A stretch of 64,000 nucleotides of DNA from Blastobasis lacticolella (lineage: Eukaryota; Arthropoda; Insecta; Lepidoptera; Blastobasidae), in contig LR990055.1 in NCBI GenBank assembly GCA_905147135.1, forward strand, positions 4,155,001 through 4,219,000. The letters run 5' to 3'. The notes beneath the pieces are model-generated. The model had not been told where the DNA came from and did no database searches. It saw only the letters and a list, made by a program, of their open reading frames with translations. Positions within the stretch are counted from its first letter, which is position 1, and every line of letters begins with the position of its first letter. Below, piece by piece: positions 1 to 11,090 of the stretch. Made by a program: the position numbers and the translations under genes.

Positions 1-1080
1 GCACGATTATATGTTACCTCTTGCGAACCAGTTAACACGTATGCGCTGTAATAATTGGCAACGGTCATGCGACCCGTACCCGCGTTGTCACCACGTAGCA
101 ACCGGACACGCGTGGTTGCACAGGTGCGACACGATTACTATGCGGGCGCTGCGCGTTTCTTCACAAAATAACCGTTTTCAGTAGCTTCCATTCGCGCGCA
201 GTTCGAATCTCTGTAAACAATCAACTTTCTTACGGAAACCTATTATTTACCTGGAACAGAAAATACCTAACCTATCTTACTCTGTGATGATGTAGCATTC
301 TGTTAGTAAAATATATTTTTAAATCGGTATCGTTTTGGAGTTTATTTATTACAAAAACAAACTTTTATATATAATATTAGAATAGATAAAATACTCGTAA
401 ACAAGCAATCTGTCGTTAGTCCCTACAGAAACCTAAAATGTATAAACATTTGGACAAATTGTGCAGAAATTGTGTATCTACTTTATGCGCCCTAAGTATT
501 TGCGTTTCCGAATCTCAATCCATTGTTCGTTTCTATTTCAAAGGAGTAAATGCGCTTTAGAAAGGCTTGAATAATTAATTCCAATCACTCAAAGATTTTG
601 ACATTTCATAATTAGTCTGTGAAATCACTGGATATCTTCCACAATTAACAACAAGCACTGAATTTCAATAACAGGTTAAAATAATCCTAGTCACGTTATA
701 CGCGAGACATCGAAGAGGATCTTACTTCCGTCTTAAATTCTTCTTCCAGCGTAAGCAAAACCTCTCAACTGAGTGTGTAGCTTACTTCGAAATACAAATG
801 TGTTCAATGTGTTGTTTCGATCTAAAGTTCATAGCAGTGGCGTTCTTTCACACTAGTATTCGTCGAAAAAGTATTCTGTCGCACAGTGTATCGCACTGCC
901 ACTTCTTCGTATACTTTATCGTAACTACGATCTTTCGAACCACAATTTTTGTATTTGTAAAAGTTTGTATTTCAAAGTTCAGTTACGCATTCAAACTGGA
1001 CTGTGCCAGTAGGTAGATTACTTCCCTATAAAAATTATCCTTCCAGCAACATTTGAGCAAGTTTTTAAAGGATCGTCAGG
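1..1080. other. Unassigned intergenic DNA, CpG-rich at its left edge
   Basis: I see no supported gene. Roughly the first 220 bases are richer in GC and CpG than the AT-rich DNA that follows, so the edge of a promoter or 5' exon of a gene outside the window is possible. The short open frame at 798-1016 has no recognisable domain. Confidence 0.3.
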
Positions 1081-1350
1081 GCGCCGTGATGTGTTTCTTA
1101 TGGCAAACTGCTTACCATCAGCCATCAGGCAAATCGTTTGTCTATTTTCAACTTTAGAGTCGATTACCATTATCATGCCAGTCACGGTTCGGTCTAGGTA
1201 TAATTGGGTTCGGTAAAGTACCTTACAAGATTGGCAATAAGAGTAAATTTCCGGTTCAATAATGATGCGTCAAAGCAATAAATCGATCTATTGTATTCTG
1301 TCCGTACTATGGTCTGACTCTGTAAGCGATATAAAAGGATCATCATAAAA

Positions 1351-1697
1351 ATCTTGACGTTAATGTCCCGGTTCTGCTCTCGCATTCGAGGGCTCAGGGT
1401 CCGCCTTGACCATGATCCAGGATTGGGCCGATCAGGTAATTACTGAGCGACTGCCATCTGACCTCCGTGACGTAACAGGGGGACCCGAGAAGATTTGATC
1501 CTGGTTACACATTCAGTCGCCTGACTGTGCAGGTTTCATCATAATGTTTTCCCTCGCCGTAAGAGCATCGGTTAGTTTTCAACAAATGTATCAGAAAAGA
1601 GACATTGGGGACCATTAGGTTCATCGGGCTGCACTGAGGTTTGAACCCGGTACCTCTCGCTTACGAGTCACCTTAATCGCTAGGCCTCCGCCGCTCT
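1351..1697 (-). mobile_element. tRNA-derived SINE, full-length copy with target duplication
   Basis: This is the reference copy of the SINE family. Read on the minus strand it starts with a tRNA-like head containing A-box and B-box (GGTTCRAAYCC-like) polymerase III promoter sequences, then a body of about 250 bases, and ends in the CATGATCCAG...ACCGGGACATTAACG...AAGAT tail. The same order recurs in copies across the window. An 18 bp direct repeat (GCGATATAAAARGATCAT) at 1326-1343 and 1701-1718 flanks the copy and marks a retroposition event. The B box has drifted, so current transcription is doubtful. Confidence 0.85.
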
Positions 1698-1950
1698 AAA
1701 GCGATATAAAAAGATCATGTACAATTAATCCTTTTCTTAGCGACAATAGACATTTCTGTTTTATTGGAGCCTTGCAAATATTATTTAACAGGTTTATTAT
1801 GTCAGGTGGTAGGACTCCGTCAAGCCTGAGGAGTTCGCCTGGGTGTGTACCACCGCCTTATCTATTTCTGCCGCCAAGCCGCAATGCTAGCATTGTTGTG
1901 TTCCGGTATGAAGGATAAAGTAGTCAACGCAATTATAAGCATGAGGCTTT

Positions 1951-2019
1951 GCATTTTAGTCCTCGCAGTGACAACGCACCTGCGGTTCTGCATTTTTGTT
2001 GTCTGCAACCTAAATACAA
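1951..2019. repeat. Short interspersed repeat shared with 58,893-58,965
   Basis: About 70 bases (TTAGTCCTCRCAGTGACAAC and onward to TGCAACCTAAAT) recur with a few substitutions near position 58,900. The family is unknown to me. It lies just upstream of another drifted CTTACCATCAGG fragment at 2048-2075. A similar fragment occurs at about 1110-1140. Confidence 0.5.
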
Positions 2020-2612
2020 GAATCGTAGTTGTTATGGACGGCAGCTACCGCTTACCATCAGGTAGGCTACCTGCTCGTTTGTCACTGCGTATTATAAATT
2101 ATCAGTGTCCAAAAATTTTAAATCGCTGAATGTCGTTGCTTTCCATTTGTGCCTACTGCATGCTGGCCATGCAGTTCCCTATATTTTAGCTGCGTTGGCA
2201 TCAGCCAGGCACGGGCCATCGCTCGTAAAGCTCCCGCTGTAAAAGCATAATTTAAAGTAACGGCCAATGCCGCCATGCTTTTTAATTTCACCGCTTAGTG
2301 GGTGGTCCTATATTAAATAGTGTTTACGCTGTATATCATACGGTTCCCGCTACAAGTTGCGAAGTAATGTTCTGACGTATGCCTTTTTAATTACAACGAA
2401 GCGCTTTGGACGAAGAATTATGGTTTAATAGTGATCAACGCATGCAATGTGTTTGTAAATGGTCTGTTTACTATATGTTTCATGTGGTTACACTATTTTA
2501 TGTTTGATTTAATGTCATTTCAACGTTCTTCTTGGTCATTAAATCACTGTTATATTTGGACATAATATGTTCTGTAGAAATAACAATTTGATTCGATCCT
2601 GGAACTACCTGG

Positions 2613-2770
2613 AGAGTACAACATGGAGTTCTTCAAGAAAGGGGTTAAACGGTTTTTACGGGGTCGGCAACGCGTGGGTGATGCCCCTGGTATTGCAAAC
2701 ATCCATAGGCTGCGGTGACTGCTTACCATCAGGCAGGCCGCAAGCTTGTTTGCCACCTTAGTGGTATAAA
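2613..2770 (+). mobile_element. LINE 3'-end fragment (CTTACCATCAGGC family)
   Basis: The block ATGGAGTTCTTCAAGAAAGG, then GATGCCCCTGGTATTGCAAA, then GACTGCTTACCATCAGGCAG is repeated in the same order at 8584-8742, 19,760-19,915 and 39,516-39,628. I recognise it as a common lepidopteran LINE 3' tail, probably CR1-like. The clade is inference. Open frames across it are not genes. Confidence 0.65.
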
Positions 2771-2784
2771 CAAACACGGGGACT

Positions 2785-2937
2785 TCGTCCAATTTCCTTT
2801 TACACCATGTTTACCACTTCGTCAACTATCCCGCTTTGTCCACTTGCATTTCCCAACTCGTCCACTCCCACATGTCATCCACTATCCCACTTCGTCCACT
2901 CTCCCATGTCTTCTACTATCCCAACACGTACACTACT
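2785..2937. repeat. Degenerate tandem repeat, CTATCCCACTTCGTCCACT-like
   Basis: About seven imperfect copies of a 17-20 bp unit (CACTTCGTCCACTATCCC with drift, for example CACTCCCACATGTCATCCAC) run head to tail. The array begins directly after the LINE 3' end. The overlapping open frames exist because the repeat lacks stops. Confidence 0.6.
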
Positions 2938-3107
2938 GATGATGATTATCGCCCTTCGACCTTCTCGGGCAAAATATTACATTAGGGCCACACTGGACTC
3001 ACGCCACGTGGTGACGACGCGAGTAACGCGACGTACACGTGTATACGGGCCTGTCTGTGTATATGCCGAATTTTCGCCGAATTTTGCGTGACCATATACG
3101 CGCTATA

Positions 3108-3137
3108 AAAAAAAGAAAGAAAGAAAAGAAAGAAGAC
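3108..3137 (+). repeat. Purine simple repeat (AAAG)n
   Basis: A run of A and AAAG units. Such tracts are often next to retroposed ends. I saw no element structure beyond the tract. Confidence 0.6.
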
Positions 3138-3649
3138 ATTTATTACACGTAGACACCAAGACACGACAATTAGGTATAACAAAAAAAAACAAGGTAATAA
3201 AAGTACATAAAAAAATTAAAATTAAATTAGAAAATAAAAAAAACAGAATAATAATAAATATACTTACCTACTGTTAACAATTCCCAGTGGCATTGTTAAA
3301 ATTCCGTGTCGCGGCTTCCAGTGCAACTGGACCCCCTCAGCATAATGTTGTGGCCGCTTGACGCGTACCACAACGCTGGTTTTCAGTGGGCCCATTTACC
3401 ACCCGGAAACACCGCACAGTCAGCAATATACATGCTTCTTTGCATGTTCCTTTGCTATGACGTTTATGCCGTAAGATTTGGTCGCAACAGCGACCATTTC
3501 CTGATCTCTTGTTTGAAGATGTATTCAGAAATTCTGGAGCCACACAAATGGCACACAGGTATTCATTACAGTTGAAGAGTTTAGTAGAGGAAGGTTAATC
3601 TATGTTTTTCTATATTTGATTTGATTGATACATTGATTTATCCTAAATA

Positions 3650-3790
3650 ATTATATCCTAATATTATAAATGCGAAAATTTGTGGGGGTAGGTATGTTTG
3701 ACACCACTTCACGCCTAAACGGTTACCGAATTTGAAATTTGTTAGGTAGCTAGAATAGGGTCATGAATAAGATGTGTGTAGTTCAAACTA
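3650..3790. repeat. Lepidoptera-type interspersed repeat (TATTATAAATGCGAAA)
   Basis: The segment starts with AATATTATAAATGCGAAA and continues with TTCACGCCTAAACGG and TTTGAAATTTGTTAGG. I recognise this as a widespread lepidopteran dispersed repeat, possibly a non-autonomous Helitron-like element. The class assignment is from memory and weak. No terminus could be fixed. Confidence 0.35.
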
Positions 3791-3948
3791 CACACACGAC
3801 ATTACAAAGATTACAGAGCGAATACAACTTAAACCATCGCTTTACCCATTAGGTAACAACATAGTTGTAGTTTTTAAGCCACAAAAGTAGCGTTCCCTCA
3901 CGTTTTAACGGAAACAAATCGTAAATATAAGGTTAATACTTGCGAGAT

Positions 3949-4161
3949 TTATATGTGAGAGGGGGCAGAATAATGAAGTTTTAGCTTAGCAACAAGATTT
4001 TGTAAATTTATTGGTACGCTGTTATAAATTTTGCCTTGGAGATTAACGCAATACACTCCAGACGTGGAGGAAGCTCTATTAAAGAAATAAATCGTGGGAC
4101 CAATGGGGGACATAGGACAAGATTTCGGATTTTGGGTTTCATACTTATTAAATAAATTCAA
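3949..4161 (-). pseudogene. Possible jockey-type LINE ORF2 C-terminal fragment
   Basis: A 70-codon open frame contains a segment ending YNSVPINLQNL followed by basic residues. This resembles the K-x-YN-x-LP-x-x-L motif near the C-terminus of jockey/CR1-like reverse transcriptases. No polymerase motif is present and the piece is far too short for a working ORF2 (usually over 900 residues). I treat it as a LINE relic. The alternative is a chance open frame. Confidence 0.35.
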
Positions 4162-4225
4162 AATAATGTGCTGAACACTCTTTGAGTTTTGTGCTTACTA
4201 AAAGCAAAGGATTCACTTCCCGAAT

Positions 4226-4580
4226 TTTCTTTTTTATTTTTTTATGTCCTACGATAGGCAAGCGGGCCACTTGATGGAAAGTGGTCACCACTGCCTATAG
4301 ACATTAGCAACACAGAGACTATCGCCAATGCGTTGCCTACCACTATAACACGTTACTCTGGCAGCAAAAAGGCAAATATCCAAAGCCCAAAGGCCAAAGC
4401 CACGGTTCCCCTAATTCCTACCCCATGGAGCTCTGGAAACCTTACTCACCGGCAGAAACACAAAACTATTTAAAAGAGTATTGTTTAGCTGCGGTATTCT
4501 GTAAGGTGGAGGAACTTCCCCAGTCGGGCGGCTCCAATTCGAACGGGATACCCCGCTATGCCCTACCTCTCTTCTTGTTT
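4226..4580 (+). mobile_element. LINE 3'-region fragment, inverted match at window end
   Basis: It begins with a diverged GATGGAAAGTGGTCACC block, read on the opposite sense of the CTTACCATCAGG family, and ends with GTAAGGTGGAGGAACTTCCC and CGGGATACCCCGCTATGCCC. The last ~145 bases (4,430-4,575) recur reverse-complemented at 63,857-64,000 with few differences. I read both as fragments of one LINE family. Confidence 0.6.
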
Positions 4581-5360
4581 TCTTTACCTAACTTCCTGAA
4601 CTAACACTCACTGTATGTATGACAGTATTCTGTTACAGTTTAAGAAAGTAAGCTTAAGTTATCTACTGAAACGTGGACGTATTTTATCATAATAGAATGC
4701 TGCAAACGCTGTTCAAGATTTTGATAAACAAATGTTTAAGTACCGATACTTATAATATTGCAAAGAGATAATATTTGATTGTTTGTTTGTATACTTTCCA
4801 CAGTTCAATATACTTTCCACGGAAACGTGTCGTTAACGTAGTAACTGAATCACTGGAAGAAAAGCTAGCTTTCTATATTTTGATTTAAAAAACAAGATAA
4901 GAAGTCGACGAATCCATGGAATACAATTATGTTAAGACAGAATGATACCTACACAACAAAACAGCCTTGAGAGTTTCTACGATACGTACACAGTGAGTAC
5001 GACACAGTCACTTTACGACACAACTTTAACTATCTGAATTTGTACATATTCTGTGGAGCTCCATTCCGCACGTTATTCGAGTAGGATACTTTAAGTATTT
5101 AAGAGGAAATTAAAAACATGTTAGAAGAACATTATATCTACTTCTCTAACTTTATGCATATTTTCCCGTTTGGCGCAAAACGCATATTTTAAGGCGCCTC
5201 TTCACAATGGCTTACGATGGGCGATTAAAAAAGTGGCCATCAAGGCCGTGATTATGGCTTGCTGTCTACACCACCTTTATGTTTTTACAGGCCCCACCAC
5301 ATGCTCCCACTGTTGCAACTCCTGTTTAACATAGCTCTACAGACATATTTTAATAGGTAG
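4581..5360. other. Unassigned AT-rich DNA
   Basis: No open frame, RNA fold or repeat unit that I can support. Confidence 0.4.
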
Positions 5361-5615
5361 GTAGAGCTCGTTTTGTCTAAAATGACGCGCCCCACTACTT
5401 AATTAGTTGATTTCGATGTGTGAGTGCAAATATTGATAACGACACTTTATCTGTGTGGGAGCCAATGAACGACGCGTGCTCCTACGTTTGAATATCACCG
5501 GCAACTGAATGACCAATTACAACGGCATTTGTATATGTATTGCGTCCATATTTTAAACTCTCTTGTGTGCGTTAATGCGATAGTAGTGCGTCATTTTAGA
5601 TTAGACGAGCTCTAC
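5361..5615. mobile_element. MITE-like element with 28 bp inverted ends
   Basis: GTAGAGCTCGTTTTGTCTAA (continuing to 5388) and its near-perfect reverse complement at 5588-5615 enclose 199 bases without an open frame. The size (255 bp), long terminal inverted repeats and lack of coding sequence fit a miniature inverted-repeat transposable element. I could not identify a clear target duplication, so the superfamily is open. Confidence 0.65.
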
Positions 5616-5985
5616 TTGTTTGTTTTTAAGCATGTAGGTAGGTTTTAGGCAGACGCAATCGAGGTGTGTTAAAGTTTTGTTCAACGGTCTCTGTATCGGC
5701 CGACATTCCATGGTAAATTATTGCATCAGAATAAATGTAAAATGGAACGACACGGAATGGATACGGGGTGTTCTCGGCGCCAAGCACAGTAATGGAGATG
5801 CAATCACTTATAATGTCACTGCATAATCACTTAGGTACCCACCTAAAGGTATAATATCGTATAATATGACAATTCTAATACTTACCTGAAATGTCGGAGC
5901 TACGGTCTATAGGAACAGGGCTTCGATTCTGGTACGGAAATCGTCTCAGTTGCAGTAACATTACAATTGCATCGCATGTCAAACG

Positions 5986-6071
5986 TGTGATTGTTAATCT
6001 AATGACAGATATCGAGTTGCAACTTCCATGTGATTGTTATTCAAATGACAGATATTGAGTTGCAACTTTCA
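5986..6071. repeat. 43 bp tandem duplication
   Basis: Two head-to-tail units, each starting TGTGATTGTTA and ending GAGTTGCAACTT, differ at a few bases. The following stretch to 6260 contains a short irregular TGTTACTCTGA repeat. A related, TGATGCTGTGA-rich stretch occurs at 19,130-19,260. Confidence 0.7.
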
Positions 6072-6419
6072 TGAGTTAGAACTGTTCCACAATAAGTTTT
6101 CTGGTACTCTAGTTGCATTATGGTTGCATTGCTAAGTTGCATCCTTCTTAGTTGTCAAACTGCCTTAAATTCTGTCAACGAAAAGTGTCAACGGTATGAT
6201 CGAACAATGATTTAACTGCAATGTTACTCTGATGTTACTCTAATGTAACTCTGATATTACTGTGATCGAGCTCTGAACTCTTGGAGTTGGAGTTAAATTA
6301 AAGTTGCTGCTATACTACTGTCAGATGAAAGTATTCCATCAGACGTGATATTCAATACAATTTGACAAAGAACGGTAGTAAATTCTTACTTAAAAAATTA
6401 TAAAATTAAATAAAAATAG

Positions 6420-6663
6420 ATGCTAGGAATCCAATGGATGGATGAAGCGGCGGTGGCGCTCGATGCAGATCAGACCAGAGGTGATGCAGGCAAGACTCGG
6501 AAAAGGAATCTACAAACTCGGTCCCTAAATAGGGCTTCCTCCTCATCAGAATCTGCTTTTGTCAAGCGCTACCGCCTCAATAAAAGAACAAACCATGGAC
6601 CTCATTAACACAGCCGCTTCATACGTTTCTTCGCCAAGAAGACAGGATCGATGGGACGTAGAG
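6420..6663 (+). pseudogene. Possible PIF/Harbinger (HARBI1-like) nuclease N-terminal remnant
   Basis: The first open frame ends with a Ser-rich stretch followed by FVKRYRLNKRT. A second frame, reached by a shift near 6594, continues MDLINTAASYVSSPRRQDRW-DVETK. Read together these resemble the N-terminal region of PIF/Harbinger DDE nucleases, where an F-x-RYRL-x-K motif is followed by a helix, S/P-RR and a V-x-T/P-E-x-Q/K motif. The frame then stops at 6661-6663. There is no DDE triad. If correct, this is a short dead fragment of a transposase. A chance resemblance is possible because I could not align it. Confidence 0.35.
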
Positions 6664-6850
6664 ACAAAGTCATGTAACTAGTGTTTGATGCCAAAGGGAG
6701 GTACGTAGCTCTTTTATGTTAAAAAAATCACTAATAATCATAAGGGCTGGATAGGCTCAAATTCGTGCGGTCATCGGCACCTTCGCATCGTCGTAGCCCA
6801 TCGCTTCTTCCTAATACGGACAGATTTAGGTCTTTAAAATAATAAAATAA

Positions 6851-7181
6851 TCACCTTGGCGTTAATGTCCCGGTTGTGCCGCTCCCGGGGTCCGCCTTCA
6901 CCATGATCCAGGATTTGGCAGGTCAGGTCATTACAGTGGAGCGAGTGCCATCTGACCTCTGTGACCATACCAATGGAAGATTGAATCATGGTAACACATT
7001 CAGTCGCCTGAATGTGCAGATTTCATCACGATGTTTTCCCTCGCCGTAAGAGCGTCGGTTAGCATTCAACTAATGTACTTAACTCAGAAAAGAGTCATTG
7101 GCACATGACCGCAGTGGGATTCGAACCCGGAACCCCTCGCTTACGAGTCGGATACCTTAACCACTCGGCCACCGACGCTCT
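6851..7181 (-). mobile_element. tRNA-derived SINE, near-complete copy
   Basis: The minus strand starts with a well-preserved tRNA-like head (GAGCGTCGGTGGCCGAGTGG, and a B box reading GGGTTCGAATCCCAC). The body keeps the family order, and the plus-strand left end reads CACCTTGGCGTTAATGTCCC. TTTAGGTC occurs on both sides and may be a target duplication. This is one of the least decayed heads in the window. Confidence 0.85.
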
Positions 7182-7201
7182 TTAGGTTTAGGTCAGGTTT
7201 A

Positions 7202-7610
7202 GGTCCCTATTTACTGTATATCCAAACCAGCGCTGGCGAGCCTTCTTAACCATATTAGCGATGTCTCTCGCGCTAAGGTTCTCATGGATGTAACCATTAC
7301 GGTCTCGGTCGAGTCGCGTAACGCTACATACCCACCGCAGCATTTTCATTTCGTTGGCGTGAAGTAAACGAACATACTTCGTCAGCGCCGATCAAGTCAC
7401 GCAGCCATGTAGTACCACAGACATAATGATGCTCTTGTATAAAGGCTAGTCCCTTGAGCTTGATGTGGATTATAGAGTCACAATCCCGCCGTTTGGCACT
7501 AGCTGCACTGTTTTCTAGCACTTCTTTCCACGTATTTGCGTGGAACGTGAACGTGAACTCAATATCCAGTCTGTCAGTACGATGACCAGCAGAGAGGGCA
7601 TCAAGCACAA
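7202..7610 (-). pseudogene. RTE-type LINE reverse transcriptase C-terminal remnant
   Basis: Minus-strand translation in patched frames gives KRRDCDS-IIHIKLKG, then EMKMLRWVCSVTRLDRDRN-GYIHENLSARDIA, then KKARQRWFGY. This is the region after the polymerase core of RTE-clade ORF2 proteins, where the family has KLKGKIYKTV, MLRWM-G-TR-DR-RN-YI, IADK and RLRWFGHV. At least one frame change and a stop interrupt it, so it is a dead copy. It is the same family as 13,170-13,515, also on the minus strand, and directly abuts the SINE at 6,851-7,181. Confidence 0.7.
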
Positions 7611-8466
7611 CACAGAACAGCTAATACCTAATGACAAAAACCTCTTGAACGTATACAGCAAACAGGAAGGGGTTTTATAGACGAAACTAATACGAATGAT
7701 AATATTTAATAAAAAATCACTGCTTATTAATTTCTTATTCGTTTTAGGTGCTCGTGACACAGTGACACAGTATGACAGGTGTTTTTGACCACCGGCAGCT
7801 ACCAAACTGTAGTAGGTGATGCCAAAAACGAGTGTCAGCCAACCCAGCACGTCAAGAGCGATCCACCAGGTGGTAGATGCGATAACCCGCTCGGATGTTA
7901 TGAATAAGAAAATAAATTTTCCTATGAAGAGAGAGAATCGTCGCTCCGTCGTCCGCGTGTTTTAGGGCAGTTTATGTTTCCCGAATGACCATTTTAAACC
8001 TCTATAATGTGGCTCATGCGGCGATGATGCCATACGAGCCATGTCAAGACAGGATTGGGCAGAGGAGAGGCGGTTACCAGCGGCGCGGCAGGGCCCGAGC
8101 CGGCGGCCGCTGCGAGAGGCGCTGCGCGAAGAATTGTGGACCTGCATATAGGCCGGGAGCGACAGCAGAGACGTATTCACAGACTTTGGAGGGAGAAATC
8201 CTAAGCAGCTCGTAACAGTCCTCTGCTGGAGTTATTTATTTAAAACTGTAATTTTTTTATCTAATTTATGTGTATACAAAATCTATTGAAAATAAATATT
8301 CTACAAAATTATTAAAGCTTTGTATAATTAGTAATATACCTATTTTTTATAGTGTAGTTTTGAGTTTAATTTTAATAAAGTTACTTTGCTTAGCCACCCA
8401 ATACAAATTAGTAATTGCGCGCGCAAAGTACGTGACTATAAAATAGGCACTATACAAATAAATAAC
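7611..8466. other. Unassigned DNA
   Basis: A GC-rich patch (about 8070-8150) sits in otherwise AT-rich sequence. Overlapping short open frames on both strands show no domain I recognise. Confidence 0.35.
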
Positions 8467-8580
8467 AATGTTGCTCTATAAAGCGGTAATTCGACCTATG
8501 ATCTGCTATAGGGCTGTTGTTTTCGGTCCGCCCTCGGTTGGTAAACCAAGCCGCGACGAACATGCGCAAAGAGTTTTCCC
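8467..8580 (+). pseudogene. Jockey/CR1-type LINE reverse transcriptase fragment
   Basis: The frame reads LLYKAVIRPMICYRAVVFG, matching the LYK-x-x-IRPV-x-x-Y-x-x-VWG segment that follows the polymerase domain in jockey- and CR1-like LINEs. Only about 38 codons remain and the match then fades. A LINE 3' tail (8584-8742) follows immediately, so the two may come from one collapsed element. Confidence 0.55.
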
Positions 8581-8583
8581 TAG

Positions 8584-8742
8584 AGAGTACAACATGGGTT
8601 CTTTAAGAAAGGGGTGAAAAGGTTTTTACGGGGTCGGCAACACGTGGGTGATGCCCCTGGTATTGCAAACGTCCATAAGCTACGGTGACTGCTTACCATC
8701 GGGCGGGCCGTAAGCTTGTTTGCCACCTTTGTGGAATTAAAA
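8584..8742 (+). mobile_element. LINE 3'-end fragment (CTTACCATCAGGC family)
   Basis: Same blocks in the same order as 2613-2770, with TTACCATCGGGCGGGCC at the diagnostic site. It ends just before a short A-rich run. Confidence 0.65.
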
Positions 8743-8981
8743 AAATATAGTGTATACATTGGCAACTGTATTGAATGTCTTGTCTGAAATAGTATTAACA
8801 AAATTCAGATATTCTGTTCCTTTAGACTATAATAAAAATGTGGGAGACGGTAATACCAATGCCTGTCTAGATAATGAACAGAATGTCTAGGTATTAAATT
8901 TAGTATAAATATGTTTTCCACAAGAAAAAGCACTTACTAAAATAAAAAATAGCTAAATTATTTAAAAAACAATTAATTTAT

Positions 8982-9370
8982 GTTTCTATCTGGAGTATTG
9001 TACTGTACGGGAGTGAGACGTGGACGCTGACTGCGGAGGATAAGAAGAGATTGGACGCATTTGAAATGTGGTGCTGGGGGAAAATAGAAAGGATTAGCTG
9101 GAGGGAAAAAAATACAAACGAAGAAGTGTTGAATTTAGTGAAGTTACTAAAACTAAAAGTACTAAAAGTTATTGAGAACAGAAGTTGGAAAATGCTAGGA
9201 TATGTAATAAGACATGACAACTTTTCAAGAGTGATAATAGAACGCAAAGTTAAAGAAAAGAGAGGAAGAGGAAGGCCAAGATATGAATATTGAAAGGATG
9301 TGATGGAAAAAGTGAGCGCCGGAGATTATAAAGAGATGAAGAGGTTGGCAGATAGGAGAAAAGAGTGGTG
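8982..9370 (+). pseudogene. RTE-like LINE ORF2 C-terminal region, one nonsense codon
   Basis: The frame reads through VLYGSETWTLTAEDKKRL, then AFEMWCWGKIERISW, NEEVLNLV, NRSWKMLGYVIRHD and KRGRGRPRYEY. It then meets a TGA at 9291-9293, where the family has Trp before KD. The same frame continues KDVMEKVSAGDYKEMKRLA to a second stop near 9370. YGSETW, FEMWC, GY/HV-x-RHD and GRGRPR are hallmarks of the post-polymerase domain of RTE-type LINEs. Apart from one TGG-to-TGA change the reading frame is intact over about 130 codons, so this is a fairly young truncated copy. No catalytic FADD motif is included. Confidence 0.8.
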
Positions 9371-9769
9371 ATTGCTCCACCGACAAGAGTCATACTCTTA
9401 AATATATTATGATGTTTTCGTTCAGGCCGAAGGGGGTTCTCCACATAGATTTTAAATTTTTTAGGATAGAAGTCTTTACTAGGATGCTTTTTAAGCTACG
9501 TAAATTCTTTGGTTAACAGATTGAATACAATAACAATATTCATAATTTCACAAGAGTGGACTACGGGCACAATAGCTCCCACATTGTGTATGGGAAAGTG
9601 TCATCCCACACCCTAATTCTGGTCATATTATAAAATACATAAATGTTTAGTAAAGTATAAGATTACATTTAACCTTACAACACCGAAAATATACAAAATA
9701 TCTATAATTGCTCCGTCCTATCTACTAAGTTACCTACATCATAAAATACTGAAGTTACTGGTCAAGTGA
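9371..9769. other. Unassigned DNA
   Basis: No feature recognised. Confidence 0.35.
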
Positions 9770-9900
9770 ACTCACAAGGTGAAGCGACGACCTTGTAAGG
9801 ATCGCAGGTACCACCTGGATACGGAAAGCACAGGACCGGCCTTTGTGGAGATCTCTGGGGGAGGCATATGCCCAGCAGTGGGCCTCTTCTATGCGTGTAG
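9770..9900 (+). mobile_element. LINE 3' coding-end relic
   Basis: It ends with GGAGGCATATGCCCAGCAGTGGGCCTCTTC (positions 9858-9888), a motif I know from the 3' end of many insect LINE ORF2 genes (usually GGAGGCCTTTGCCCAGCAG). Upstream codons are too decayed to read as protein. Confidence 0.5.
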
Positions 9901-10622
9901 GAGATTTGGGGCTAAAACCTATGGTAAAGGAAATACTATGTGGGAGACATAAGGCTTAAGTCATCAGCAATAAGAAGCCACGGGTTTGATTCCCCGGCCG
10001 ACAGAAATTGAAATGATAAATTTAATTTCTGTTATGGATCTGACTGTTACAGCCCTTTCCAAAAGTAATTTCGGATTCGGTTCACAATACAGTATTTTCC
10101 TAGGTGTGAAAGTAATTGTAAAAAACATTAGAAACATAAAGTTAAGAATTAAAGAACTTGCGTCAAGAGGATTTACATACAAACATACAAATTATGTGTT
10201 TTGTCAGATCTGGGTTAATAAATTTCGATTTAAAAGGCGCAGTGGCCGATATGGCTAAGATATTAGTCTTTCGTATGCTTTTCAAGGTTTTCTAACACCA
10301 TACGACCCAAAGGAAAATGATTTTAAAAAATTACGAAATCCAAACCATTATATTTTTTATTTACAATTTATTAATGTATTTATTCTGAAAAGCACTACTT
10401 GAAATAACAAAATACAGCTTATGCGTAGGTAAAGTTATACAATTCAGCAGTGATAACAGTAATGTACAGCATTCTTAAATATGTATACAACAAGCAATAC
10501 CAAGGTAGATGTAAACAAAATAGGAAATAAAATTAGGTATCTAAAATTTTAGTTATAAGTTTTTACAGAAATACTTTAAACATGAATTTGAAAATATTTA
10601 GTTTAAATATCTATACATACTA
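9901..10622. other. Unassigned AT-rich DNA
   Basis: An open frame of 90 codons at 9986-10258 has no recognisable domain. A tRNA-like GTTTGATTCCCCGGCC string at about 9985 stands alone without a cloverleaf. Confidence 0.3.
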
Positions 10623-11090
10623 GGTGTAAAAAGACCGCTAGCATTAATTGAAACCCCATATTCTACTCATGAAACTGAACAACTTTCCCCAAGAAACATA
10701 CCCGCGGAAATGACTTCTAAATTTCGCTACCTAAAATAAATAATTAATTGCGACGCGCAATGTACATCGTCTGGCGTACGCCTCTCGTTCGCCCACGTGA
10801 TTAGTAGCCACTGACCCCGCGCGGCCGGCCGGCCTTTACGCTTTACATTGCGTGCTTTTACTTAAACTGCATTTATTTCAACTTAAATTTGAACTTTGAG
10901 TGTCTAAATAGTTGTGAATGATGTAGTTATCGATACTAGATATTTTTTTAGTACAAAAATACAACTTTTTTAAAGAATCTCGATTTCTGTCTAAACTATG
11001 AGTTTCCGCGGGTATGTTTCTTAGGGAAAGTTGTTCAGTTTCATGGGTAGAATATGAGGTTTTAATTAATGCTAGCGGTCTGTTTACACC
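10623..11090. mobile_element. Inverted-repeat element, 468 bp, ~90 bp arms
   Basis: The left arm (10,623-10,711) starts GGTGTAAAAAGACCGCTAGC and contains GAAACTGAACAACTTTCC. The right arm (about 11,000-11,090) is its reverse complement with only a handful of mismatches. The 290 bp centre includes a GC-rich stretch (CCCCGCGCGGCCGGCCGGCC at 10,816-10,835) in otherwise AT-rich DNA. There is no open frame of note. Size and structure fit a MITE. I could not fix a target duplication. Confidence 0.75.

Noticed and set aside
798..1016. 72-codon Phe/Cys-rich protein
   Set aside because: No signal-peptide plus mature-peptide pattern I could defend, no splice context and no homologous family recognised.
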